Source of the DNA: Annulohypoxylon bovei var. microspora
Lineage: Eukaryota > Ascomycota > Sordariomycetes > Xylariales > Hypoxylaceae
Assembly: GCA_022836615.1 (NCBI GenBank)
Contig: MU405256.1
Location: 124,001 to 188,000 of the forward strand
Direction of reading: 5' to 3'
DNA: 64,000 nucleotides
Position 1 is the first letter of the stretch, and each line of letters starts with the position of its first letter. A program made the position numbers and the translations under genes. Below are positions 55,094 through 64,000 of this stretch, one piece after another. The notes under the pieces were generated by a model. The model was given only the letters and a program-made list of their open reading frames with translations, searched no databases and was not told the DNA's origin.

Positions 55094-56261
55094 ATGACTA
55101 ATCCTCTGTCAATTAATAGCTTAGAAGGCCGGTTACTGTTCGCCGTTCCCAAGAGTAAGATACCCTATAACCTACCAACTAGACTTCGAATTGGTCAATT
55201 GTGATACTGACTCACCAAATAGAGGGCCGACTTAACCAGGCTACCCTCAACCTTTTAGAGGGTGCAGATATACAATTCAGGCGAGAGAACCGACTTGACA
55301 TAGCATTGGTCAAGAATCTCCCTATAGCCCTCATCTTTCTCCCGGCCGCCGATATACCTACCTTCGTCGGGGAAGGTCAAGTCGACTTAGGGATCACAGG
55401 ATGGGATCAGGTACAGGAGCACGATGCTGGACTGAGGGCCCTCCACCGTGCGCGGCGCTTTTCCGGAGAGATCACCCCCGAAGAAGAGACTGAGCGGAAT
55501 TCCCGAGGCTCGGGATGCGAAACCGTCCTAGACCTAGGATTTGGAGGCTGTAAGCTGCAGGTTCAGGTACCCGAGAACGGAGATTATAAATCGCCCAAAG
55601 ACCTGATTGGGAAGAACATCGGCACAAGTTTCGTCAACTTGGCACAGAGGTACTTTGCCAATCTGGAATTGGAAGAGGACACGGCAAAGGAAACGACAAA
55701 TGATGCCCCTCGCGTCAATTTCACCAGCAAGTTACGAACCAAGATTATCGAGCTTAGCGGTAGCGTCGAAGCTGCTTGCGCTCTCGGCGTGGCAGACGGG
55801 ATCGTCGACCTCGTTGGTAAGTTTCCTTAAGCACAATGCCTTTAGTCGTCCGAAGAATTCAATGCGGACCCATACTGACTATGTTAGAATCCGGAGAAAC
55901 GATGAAGGCTGCGGGGCTCAAACCAATTGATACCGTTATCGAGTCAACGGCCATATTGATCAAGTCGCGAAAGCCCTCCAATCCAGAGCTTGTTGACCTG
56001 ATCGCTGCCCGAATCCGCGGCGTCATTACTGCCCAACGATACGTGCTGTGCCAATACAACGTTAAGAGGACCGGCCTCGTGGCAGTTACAAAGATCGCGC
56101 CAGGAAAGCGAGCGCCAACGATAACGTCTTTGGAAGAAGACGGGTGGGTCGCTGTGAGCATCATGGTCGAGAAGAAGAAGATCGCGCCGATAATGGACGA
56201 GCTTTCCAAAGTTGGAGCGACGGACATCTTGGTATTAGACATTGCAAATACTAGGAGTTAG
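55094..56261 (+). CDS. HIS1: ATP phosphoribosyltransferase
   Basis: First and feedback-inhibited step of histidine synthesis: ATP plus PRPP gives phosphoribosyl-ATP. Three exons: 55094-55154, 55223-55816 and 55888-56261; total 342 residues. Marks: LLFAVPKKGRLNQATLNLL, the substrate motif GEGQVDLGITGWDQV, and the PRPP-binding ELSGSVEAACALGVADGIVD. The C-terminal ~90 residues (YVLCQYNVKRTGLVAVTKIA, GWVAVSIMVEKKKIAPIMDE) are the ACT-like regulatory domain of the long-form enzyme. It is ~45 residues longer than yeast His1 because of two acidic loops, GEITPEEETERNSRGSG and LEEDTAKETTNDAPR. The first intron (55155-55222) contains a perfect TGACTCA. Confidence 0.97.
55208..55214 (+). promoter_or_regulatory. 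TGACTCA within HIS1 intron 1
   Basis: A perfect Gcn4/CPC1 heptamer lies 9 bases before the intron acceptor and overlaps the likely branch point (ACTGAC). It may be only the branch-point context; a control role is speculative. Confidence 0.35.
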
Positions 56262-56868
56262 AACATGCAGAATCGCACATGATACAGGTGATAGAAAATC
56301 AACATTTCTGGAATGGGTTGGATGGAAAAATAAAATACGCGTATATTGACTAGCATTATGTTGTCTAAATGAGTGTTGCGTTCATACCGATTTTGATTAA
56401 ATTTTGGAACATCCTGCCGGCAATAGCAAGGCTTATGAGCTTACAAGTGGCTTTGTATTAAAATGTTACGCAAGCATAAGCGGCGCGGCCGGGTTGGTTG
56501 GTGTTCTTTAGCTAGATTGCCTAGATCAATCGCATCGTCGAGATCTCCAAAATTGGGGGCGAAGCAAAGTTAAGTGACAAGTCGCAGCAGCCGTCGCATC
56601 CAATCGGACGCGGTTTTCGTAATTCGTAACTTCGTACTAGAATCCGAACCGGTCGGAACCTAAAGTAAGATATTTATCACTTATCCTATTTTCGCTTTCC
56701 TCTACGATAATAAAGTAAGGCTTATTCGCTTGTTCATTTCTTCTTATTCTTTTTCTTTTAAGCTTTTAGTTTCAACTCACCTATTAAACCAACCTTATAA
56801 GTTATCGGTGGCTATCGATATTACAAAGCAGAAACTGCCTGTGTATCCAAGTCCCTGATTGAGTAATC
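56262..56868. other. Intergenic, 607 bp
   Basis: HIS1 3' flank and promoter of the small membrane-protein gene. T-rich near 56740-56780. No gene was recognised. Confidence 0.5.
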
Positions 56869-57394
56869 ATGGAGTCAAGAGTGGCATCCCAGCCGGATGT
56901 TAGCGGGGGAAGACAGTCGAGCATTTTCCAGGTAAGTTGAGTTGATTGTTCTTGGACACACTTGGTTCACGGTAGAAGGACTCAAACTGACAAAGCAATT
57001 AATATAGGCGATCATGACACCAATCCACCTTGTATCGTTCCTCCTATCGCTCTACCTCGTCGACTGTCATTACCACGACAGGCGCATCCAACAACACTCC
57101 GACAGATATAGTCGTCTACCTTCTTGGGTCTTGCCTTCGTGGTTGGATCGCATACTATTTAGCCCACACCCGTACGGGTGGGTTGATCGGAAGAAACGGG
57201 AAAACCCGAGCGGCGAAGCAAATCAGGAACGCTGGTATTACCACACGAAGCAGAAGAAGCTTATGAAGATGGAGGCCGCAGACGCGTTCGAGCTCCAGCG
57301 TAGTATTCTGGTCGGGCTGTGTGTGGTGGTGCTCTTCTCGGTATGGGTATGCTGGCGTCTGAGCGCTAAGTTCTGGACTTGGTCGGCAAGTTGA
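56869..57394 (+). CDS. Small two-helix membrane protein, unknown function
   Basis: Two exons, 56869-56931 and 57008-57394, phase 0 across a 76-nt intron (CAG|GTAAGT, ATATAG), give 149 residues. A first hydrophobic segment is MTPIHLVSFLLSLYLVD (~24-40) and a second is SILVGLCVVVLFSVWVCW near the C-terminus. Between them lie the aromatic LPSWVLPSWLDRILFSP, PYGWVDRKKREN and the strongly charged YYHTKQKKLMKMEAADAFEL. The latter looks like a conserved block that I associate with uncharacterised ascomycete proteins, but I cannot name a family. There is no signal peptide. The clean intron and the block make it a real gene; function is unknown. The first exon is hydrophilic. Confidence 0.72.
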
Positions 57395-58359
57395 GGTTAT
57401 GGAGGTGTTGGTATTAGGGAGAGGTTTCTCCTTGGGTATTGCGTACATGGAGTGTTATGAATTATGAGTTTGAAAGATACCCACGATGATGGGTATTAGT
57501 ACCTGGAGTCTTAGTCTGTTGAATAAAACTATTGTCTTCGGACTCTAGATGTGCATGTTGGTTTCAACATACCTATGTACCAACCTACATACATAGTACG
57601 AATGGAAGTACATATCATATAAACCCCCACGTTTGATATATTAGGCGCATCGTCAAATCATGTAGCGTTGCATGCATCATCGCATATCGCAGGGGTGGGC
57701 TAGATCTAAACATGGATTAAGATACACATGTTAGTATCTTGTGTCGATCAGGAACAGACAAAGTTGACAGCTGAAGCCTGAAGACTATTTCAGGTAGAAA
57801 AATAATATTCGTACATGCATATACCTACCCAAACCTACCTTACATAGATTGACGTCATCACAGACGGGAGCTTAAATGTTTTAGCCCCAGCTGCCCCAGC
57901 TAGTACGACATAGCGATATATCAAGCCACTTGCGGGCCATCATGAGTTAGAAGTGTGGACCCACAGCGTCCAGTCTTCTGATTAAGGTGTGATACATTAG
58001 GGACCTCGGCGCCTTGATCATCGTCTTAGTTTCTTAAAAAGCATACGTGGGTTCGGAGTACGGAGTGCGAGCCGTGGTACATATCCCACCTACGTCAACC
58101 ATGATCTTCATTCACCATTCAAAGATGTTTTCTATTTTGAAGTCTGCAGGTCTGTAGGCTTAAATACCTAGATCTCCTTATCTACATACTTGCTTCTGTC
58201 GAATCAGAAATAATCAAAGCTTTCTCTTCTTACGAACGGAACAGGGAGTTGAGCTAAACCTAGCCGTTGGAATATCAACAAGGTTCACCGCTGGATAGAA
58301 ACGCACGTTTCTGAGCACAACGCTTGAAGAACAACCTTGTTTTCCCGGACTGTTAAGAT
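57395..58359. other. Intergenic, 965 bp
   Basis: Lies between two plus-strand genes. AT-rich with ACATAC/TACCTA tracts near 57570-57600 and 57815-57850. No gene was recognised. Confidence 0.5.
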
Positions 58360-60180
58360 ATGGCCCAGCAAAATGCCAATCTAGCAACGACGTACCGAGA
58401 ACTCTATCGCGCAAAGTTTCGGGATGATGTTCTAGCGGGTACTAAGACACCTTTGTTGGTCCCGTTACATCTGCTCGGCGTTTGGATTATACCTACTCTG
58501 TATTTGGCTATACCGCACAAAAACCGACCATGGCTGTACCACGCCAGGTGGCTCGTCCTCGCTTTTGTTGTGGTTTTCAACCTCAACATAATACTGAATG
58601 TTTCGAGCCCAGACTTCGGTGCTGCTTACGGTGCCGGTCTTATTGGGGCTTGGGGTATCGTGTGGAATTTCACCTTGCTAGTCTGGACAAGACCGCAATG
58701 GGAAGCTAAGAGGGTGGAAATTAGAAGAAGGAATCCAAAAAGCCTGAAGGGCAATCATAAAGCGTCAAGTGCTCCTACGTCGTCGAGAGAGAATGGCAAT
58801 GCTACTAAGAATAAGAAACAGAGTAGAGATTGCACTAAAGAAGGGTCTAGAGAGGAACCTGATTTTACCAAAATAACTGGCTTAGAATTAAACGGACAAA
58901 CACTACCTAATGGCCATGGATCGCCTCATGGCTTCAGGGAAAGGCGGGCACACGCTGAGACGATAGAACAGCTTAAGAAAGGGACTGGTGTTTCGGAGGC
59001 ATTGCCATCAATACGAGAGAATGGAAATGATATCCAGCCAGCAGTTGAATTTGACAAGCTGGCCGAACAAGAATTTGAGTATTACTGGCAGGAATACCCA
59101 GCGGACGCCTCTTTCTTGACACGACTAGATTGGGCTTTTGATATCGTTAGCACATTCCGCCTGACAGGTTGGAACTGGGCGATCTCATGCCTGCCGCCCT
59201 ACGAACCGCCCTCTAAACACGGCGACCACCAGCTCCCTCTAAGCTCTGTCGGCCCACAGCACAGCAAACAGGGATACTCGCGATGTCTCTCCCGCAAAGA
59301 ACTATTCCTGAATCGGCTCTATTATAATATCATCCCTAGTTACATCATCGCAGATTTCTGCGCCGTCTTCATGGCCGCGGACCCGTACTTCATCATCGGG
59401 CCCGAGCACAACAAGCCGCTCCCACCATACCTCTCATCCCTGTCTCCTACCCTCCTCTTCCTATTCCGCACGTTCCTCTCCTTTACCGGCACCGTCTACT
59501 CCCTCAACCTACTCTTCAGCGCCGGCCAACTCGCCCTGACCTTCCTCCCCCCCTTCCCCCAAATCCTGGGCTTCCGCGCCCACCCCTGGCACCTGCCCAC
59601 CGTCAACGGGTCCTTCACCCAGGTCCTCGACCGCGGGCTCGCCGGCTTCTGGGGCGCGTGGTGGCACCAGACCTTCCGCTTCGGGTTCTCCGCGCCGACG
59701 CAGTACCTCCTACGCCGCGGGTACATCCGCCGCGGCACGCCGCTAGCCCAGGTAGCGGCGGCGGCCTTCGCGTTCGTGACCTCGGGCTTCCTGCACGCGA
59801 GCGGCAGCTATAGCGCGGTGCCCGCGCACACGCGGTGGTGGATGCCGCCGCTCTTCTTCCTGCTCGCGGGCCTCGGCACCACGCTGCAGTCGTGGCTGTC
59901 GCGCGCCGTGCTCGGTGCTCACATCAAAAGAATGCCGCGGTGGGCGCGGCGCGCCGGCAACCTCGCCTTCGTCGTCGCGTGGATGTGCGCCACGAGCTGG
60001 GCCCTCGTCGACGACTTCCCGCGCTGCGGCCTGTGGCTCTTCGAGCTCGTCCCCGTCTCCGTCTTCCGCGCCCTCGGCTTCGGCCCCACGGACGACCGCC
60101 GCGTGTGGAGGCTCGACGAGGCGTTCGGCCCGCGCTGGTATCACGGCAGGCATTGGTGGGAGGTCGGGCTTGCTGTTTGA
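58360..60180 (+). CDS. Wax-synthase-like membrane-bound O-acyltransferase
   Basis: Single-exon protein of 606 residues with ~8 membrane segments, in the MBOAT/wax-synthase-domain family that includes fungal acetyltransferases of secondary metabolism. The N-terminal part (1-120) has three hydrophobic segments; residues ~125-230 are a hydrophilic low-complexity insert (SSAPTSSRENGNATKNKKQS); the domain proper begins near WAFDIVSTFRLTGWNWAIS. The family motif is GFWGAWWHQTFRFGFSAP, and the catalytic-type His is in TSGFLHASGSYSAVP. No biosynthetic cluster surrounds it, so the substrate is unknown. Base composition shifts sharply inside the gene: from about 59380 on, third positions become almost all G or C. 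Confidence 0.88.
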   Translation: MAQQNANLATTYRELYRAKFRDDVLAGTKTPLLVPLHLLGVWIIPTLYLAIPHKNRPWLYHARWLVLAFVVVFNLNIILNVSSPDFGAAYGAGLIGAWGIVWNFTLLVWTRPQWEAKRVEIRRRNPKSLKGNHKASSAPTSSRENGNATKNKKQSRDCTKEGSREEPDFTKITGLELNGQTLPNGHGSPHGFRERRAHAETIEQLKKGTGVSEALPSIRENGNDIQPAVEFDKLAEQEFEYYWQEYPADASFLTRLDWAFDIVSTFRLTGWNWAISCLPPYEPPSKHGDHQLPLSSVGPQHSKQGYSRCLSRKELFLNRLYYNIIPSYIIADFCAVFMAADPYFIIGPEHNKPLPPYLSSLSPTLLFLFRTFLSFTGTVYSLNLLFSAGQLALTFLPPFPQILGFRAHPWHLPTVNGSFTQVLDRGLAGFWGAWWHQTFRFGFSAPTQYLLRRGYIRRGTPLAQVAAAAFAFVTSGFLHASGSYSAVPAHTRWWMPPLFFLLAGLGTTLQSWLSRAVLGAHIKRMPRWARRAGNLAFVVAWMCATSWALVDDFPRCGLWLFELVPVSVFRALGFGPTDDRRVWRLDEAFGPRWYHGRHWWEVGLAV

Positions 60181-60405
60181 GAGTTCTAGTGTTTGAACGT
60201 TTGAGCATTGAAGGATACGAAAGATTGGACTACGGGGGCGCGGTGCGGTGCGGTGCATTTAGAAGGATAGGTATTAGATTAAAAATAGCTATTGCGTAAT
60301 AGAAGTATCTTCATTAGACTAAGATTTATTAAAGTTACAGAGGTGCGTAAGACCGCAGGACAGTAGACATAATTGTAATTGCATGAGTAAACAGCTTGGT
60401 CAGGG
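60181..60405. other. Short spacer between convergent genes
   Basis: 225 bases between the stop codons of the acyltransferase (plus) and TERT (minus). A GGTGCGGTGCGGTGC tract lies at about 60242-60256. No other feature was seen. Confidence 0.5.
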
Positions 60406-63400
60406 CTAGGTGGAAGAAACCTGGGTGACCCGTCCGAAGCGGATGTCCTTCTGAACACTCAACTTCCTGATCTCGGCTTTGAGCCAGGCGAGCGTCGTGC
60501 CGTACTTGGATTGCTTCCGCTCTAGCACGCTGCGGAAGGCGTTGTAGGCGAGCCTGAGACAGAATTATCAGCCGCGGTTAAATATTTGCGAAGAGAGTGA
60601 AGTCGAACTTACCAGGATACCTCGGCTTTTTTTACATCGCAGGTGTAGCCTGGGTATCGGAGCTTGCGGGTCTTGCTTATTAGGAGTAGGAAGGCCATAT
60701 CGACTAGTTTCGATATCGTCCCTAATGGTATACGTTAGCTATCTGTAAAGCTGTAAAGCTGTATGGTGGTATATTAATGAAATACAGCCATTCAGATCAC
60801 AACTCACTAATAACGAGTACTGCGGACGGTTGCTTCTGCACCGACAGGCAGCGGGCGTATGCCCACATCTTGGTAGCTGTCTCGGTAAACGCGTTGGAGA
60901 TGTTTCTTAACATGGTATGAGCAGAGTTAAGCTCCGAGTCGAAGAACATGAGATGGCTTTGGATCTTGAAGGCATCTACACGACGTGTTAGTTTCGTGGA
61001 TCCGAAGGTTGGTCAGATGTCCGGTCTGAAGGGATCTTACTGAGAACCTTGCGCTGGAACGTTCGTCCTGGTGCGCGCGAGAACTCGACCGTGAGTGAGT
61101 TGTATATACCTAGGTGATGTTAGTTTTTAGGTATTAAGAAGAGAAAAACACATCGGTGGCCTACCTTTGTCTGGCTCATTTTCTCGGCTACGGGATATAT
61201 CTAGGGTCTTGCAGTCAATAGTAGTGCCGCAGTAAGGGAACCCTTGATCAGCTTTTGCTTTTGCGACAGGTTCTCCGTTCATAATTAGATCGAAATTGAC
61301 CAGAGTCTTTCGAGGATTTACGGTTACACCGTATTCAGGAACGCCTCGATGCATTGTTTCCACAAACCGGACAGCTTTCTGCTCGTCCGTCGTGATGAGA
61401 AGAAAGTCGTCAATCAACCGCAGGAGTAGACAATCCTCAGAATTAAGGAATGGCAAGACGTGAATTTCAAGATCGGCGTAGAAATAATTGCAGAGCGTAG
61501 AGGATAATATAGATCCTTGCGGAATACCTTGCTTTTGTCTGTAATACTTCTTCCCTATTTTGACGAGATTTTGTTGGATATGCTCGGCCACGAGTTGAAG
61601 TAGCTCGCCGGTGTCGTAATACTTCTTCCACCTGTCTACGAATATGGTATTCTTCTTCGTGGTTGCCTTCCCTGATTCAAGCTGCTGGAGAAATGTAGAA
61701 TTGTCGCCGTCTCTCATTGCCACAGAAGGCCATCTCTTCACAGGCTTTAGTTTGGAGATGTCACCTGCCTGGCTTATCATGTTTGGCGCCACTTCAACAT
61801 ACGTTGAGACTTTATATTTGCGTTGTTGAGGTATGGAATCAAGCAAGCCGACGATGGCTGCTTGAGGAATAGTGTCGAAAGCGGCCTGCACATCAATCTT
61901 TGCAAAATAAAACTGCAAACCAGGCTTACCTATTCTGGACTTGAAGGGTTTGACACGCCTGTATATGTCTCCCACAGAAAACAAGGTGGATCCTAATTTG
62001 TCTGGATTTAAGGTCTGCTCATGTTAGAGATGTAAGATAGGCTTCGACACGAGTGAGAAACCATACCTTTTCTAGCTGTAGGACATTATGCGCCGGCGCG
62101 AGAATCCTGTTGATACCAGGTCCCAGTACCTTCGGGTTCCCTCGTACAGCAACCCTTTTACGCAGGTTCGTAATTGGCCTCATCCCAGTCGTCTTCGGCA
62201 GCAAGCGAATTTGACTGAAACCAAGAGCGCGGGAGTCAAGGATCTTATTGGCGCGGAGGAGGTCAACCTCAGAAAACATCTTGCTTTTCAAAGAAGCCAT
62301 CGCAGGCTCCGCCACATACCGCCATACATCATGGCGGAAGAAAAATAATCTGTACTTGTGGACGTTCGACTCAGTAACATAGAAGTTACTGCGGATCAGG
62401 GGTATCAGGAGAGAATCGAATAAGAAGTATAGAAACTCGGTGAAGAGCTCGCGACGCTTTCGAAGATCTGTCTGAGAAGTCTTGGTCCCCCTGAGCTTTG
62501 GAGGCGCAAGCCAGTCTATTTCTGTCAACTTTTCGCCATTAGTTAGACCGACCTTCAATATCGAAACAAAGTTATGACACTAACCTTCATGCCCTGTATG
62601 ACCTCATGGAGTGACATGCATTCAAAACGTCTCAACAATATGAAATGGTCTACTTTCTTGAGAAACATATTCTCATTATGTTCAGCAGCAGATCCATTGC
62701 CCCAGAAGTCGTTCGGAACAATCTTCTTTAGAACAGCCTGACAGAAGGCAGAAATTCTCGCAACTGGGGTTGCCAATTCAAAGATAGACAACGCGGGATC
62801 CCTTTGAGCTGGATGCGGTTGCTTCTGGGACTGTGGTGCAATCTTCTTTCGCCGCATATCAACTTTATGAGAGACTTTACGGATACCACCGGCTTCAGCT
62901 AACTCGATTTCTCGATGATCAACTGAATCATGAAGCTTGAAAAATTAGTATTATCGACCTTTATTTCTATGATTTTATGGACTTACTGGACAGTGATGTT
63001 GGATGAGCTTTGAGTACGAGCAACGTTGGTGTAAGACCTGTAATTTTCGGATTAACTCTGCGACCATACCTCTCAATCTTTTAGGAGTCTTGACTCGAGT
63101 AGTTGACTCATCATTAAGTCGGCCGAACTTTTCTAAGATTTCTTCTTCCCTTAGGGTATAATCTTTGATCCTCTGAGCTGTTTCTTTGAAATCGACTTTG
63201 GAGGTAAAAGCGTTGTGAAGCCCAAATTGACGGGGGAATATGTACATCATGACTCTCAGAGTATGGGCTTCATTCTGCAGGCCTACTTTCTGCCTGCTTT
63301 CAGCTGGTTGCTCCTCCTCTTCGCCAAGCTGGCTATACGGAGATCGATTCAATACATCTGTTATTATCAGCTAATTTTTCATATGGAATATAATGTTACG

Positions 63401-64000
63401 GGCGTCTCACGGATATGTCTAAGACCAAAATGTACGACACCCCGGGCATTAAGAGCAGCCCTCGCGTAGAGCATGCGGTTACGAACGAAGACAATCTCTG
63501 ATGGAGTTTTCGCACTATCGTTCATGAGTTGTTCTCCAGTCTTCTCGCGACTACGAGCCTCAACGTCTGATAGCGGCTTTCCTAAATTTGAATGAGTACG
63601 CAATCTTGGGCTTAACTACGATTCTGAATTGCTCACCACTGATCTGGCAGAAATTATTCGCACCTGCTTCCACAGCGATGAAAATAGCGCAGTCAAGCAG
63701 CAAGTCCATCATGATGCGTTCCCCCGACTCGCCCATTAAGGCGAGGAGTTGCGGCCATGGTGGCTCTCTCAACGCCTCAAAATGCGGGTTAGGTCGGATC
63801 TGACGTAGCCCTAAGCCACGATTTCTGGTGAAGCCGTCACAGAGCAGATGTTTCGGCCACGCGCTAGTCTTCTCCCTCGAGAACAGTGTTCTTACAACGT
63901 ATTCTAGTAACTTTCTAATATTAGCTCATCTGCAAGGCACTCGATGGTGATCAGGTGTATTTTATGAATACGAGAAAGAAACCCGGGTCGTACAAGTGCC
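60406..64000 (-). CDS. TERT: Telomerase reverse transcriptase, N-terminus off the right edge
   Basis: Catalytic subunit of telomerase (Est2/Trt1). Ten exons visible: 63914-63637, 63581-63411, 63357-62987, 62935-62581 (or 62585), 62521 (or 62552)-62067, 62014-61165, 61109-61041, 60975-60808, 60721-60613, 60553-60406. N-terminal QFP region: LRVMMYIFPRQFGLHNAFTS. TRBD: KLIQHHCP and RRFECMSLHEVIQGMK. Motif T/1/2: LIPLIRSNFYVTESNVHKYR and RLFFFRHDVWRYVAEPAM, then IRLLPKTTGMRPITNLRKR. Motif A FAKIDVQAAFDTIPQ, B' GIPQGSILSSTLCNYFYADL, C LLLRLIDDFLLIT, E FPYCGTTID; all three catalytic Asp are present. The C-terminal thumb runs FSRAPGRTFQRKVLNAFKIQ to a TAG at 60406. The part before 63915 begins with a likely intron. 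The intron at ~62.55 kb has two possible models. Confidence 0.95.

Noticed and set aside
59743..60299. Antisense and alternative-frame open frames in the acyltransferase 3' half
   Set aside because: Composition shadows of the GC-rich segment.
1..64000. tRNA, rRNA, CRISPR arrays, intact transposons
   Set aside because: No B-box-like GGTTCGANTC context, rRNA core, spaced direct-repeat array or transposase was recognised by eye. A tRNAscan/RepeatMasker-type search would be decisive. The reverse-transcriptase motifs at 61-62.5 kb belong to telomerase, not a retroelement.

Overview
The window is nuclear DNA from a filamentous ascomycete (Pezizomycotina, most likely Sordariomycetes). The evidence is many short introns, mostly 50-80 nt, with GTRAGT donors, CTAAC-type branch points and YAG acceptors; fungal-type gene content (chimeric glycogen debranching enzyme, long-form ATP phosphoribosyltransferase, GPH sucrose-type transporter, Fmp32, Slx9, wax-synthase-like MBOAT); and AT-rich intergenic DNA peppered with a TACCTAGGTA palindrome common in this group. 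All gene models were spliced by eye. Exon phases were summed and agree unless stated.

Layout. 1-7 kb: minus-strand glycogen debranching enzyme (C-terminus off the left edge) and a low-complexity basic protein of unknown function. 8-14 kb: an NCS1-family permease diverging from a fused hydantoinase-A/DUF917 protein, the two sharing a 1-kb promoter with GATA sites; this looks like a nitrogen-heterocycle uptake and breakdown module and is the best candidate for an undescribed system. 14-19.5 kb: a GC-rich MFS transporter and a large disordered protein. 20.5-24 kb: ribosomal protein uL5 (L11), spliceosomal SmB and mitochondrial pyruvate carrier MPC1. 24-28.4 kb: gene-free. 28.4-32.8 kb: pyruvate carboxylase with 11 exons, several of them tiny. 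33-36 kb: secreted GH127-type glycosidase. 36.9-42.1 kb: clathrin heavy chain. 43.8-44.7 kb: Fmp32/CCDC90-like inner-membrane protein. 47.8-48.7 kb: NEDD8-specific protease. 50.4-51.1 kb: Slx9. 51.6-53.5 kb: sucrose-type GPH transporter. 55.1-56.3 kb: HIS1. 56.9-57.4 kb: small conserved-looking membrane protein. 58.4-60.2 kb: wax-synthase-like O-acyltransferase. 60.4-64 kb: telomerase reverse transcriptase (N-terminus off the right edge).

Most genes are single-copy housekeeping functions and their order shows no overall pathway. The exceptions are the permease/HyuA-DUF917 pair and, more loosely, MPC1 and pyruvate carboxylase, which are consecutive genes acting on pyruvate. No rRNA, tRNA, CRISPR or intact transposon was recognised. 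Several genes hold unusual splicing features: 8-15-nt exons, ATG-only first exons, and stop-free introns of length 3n.
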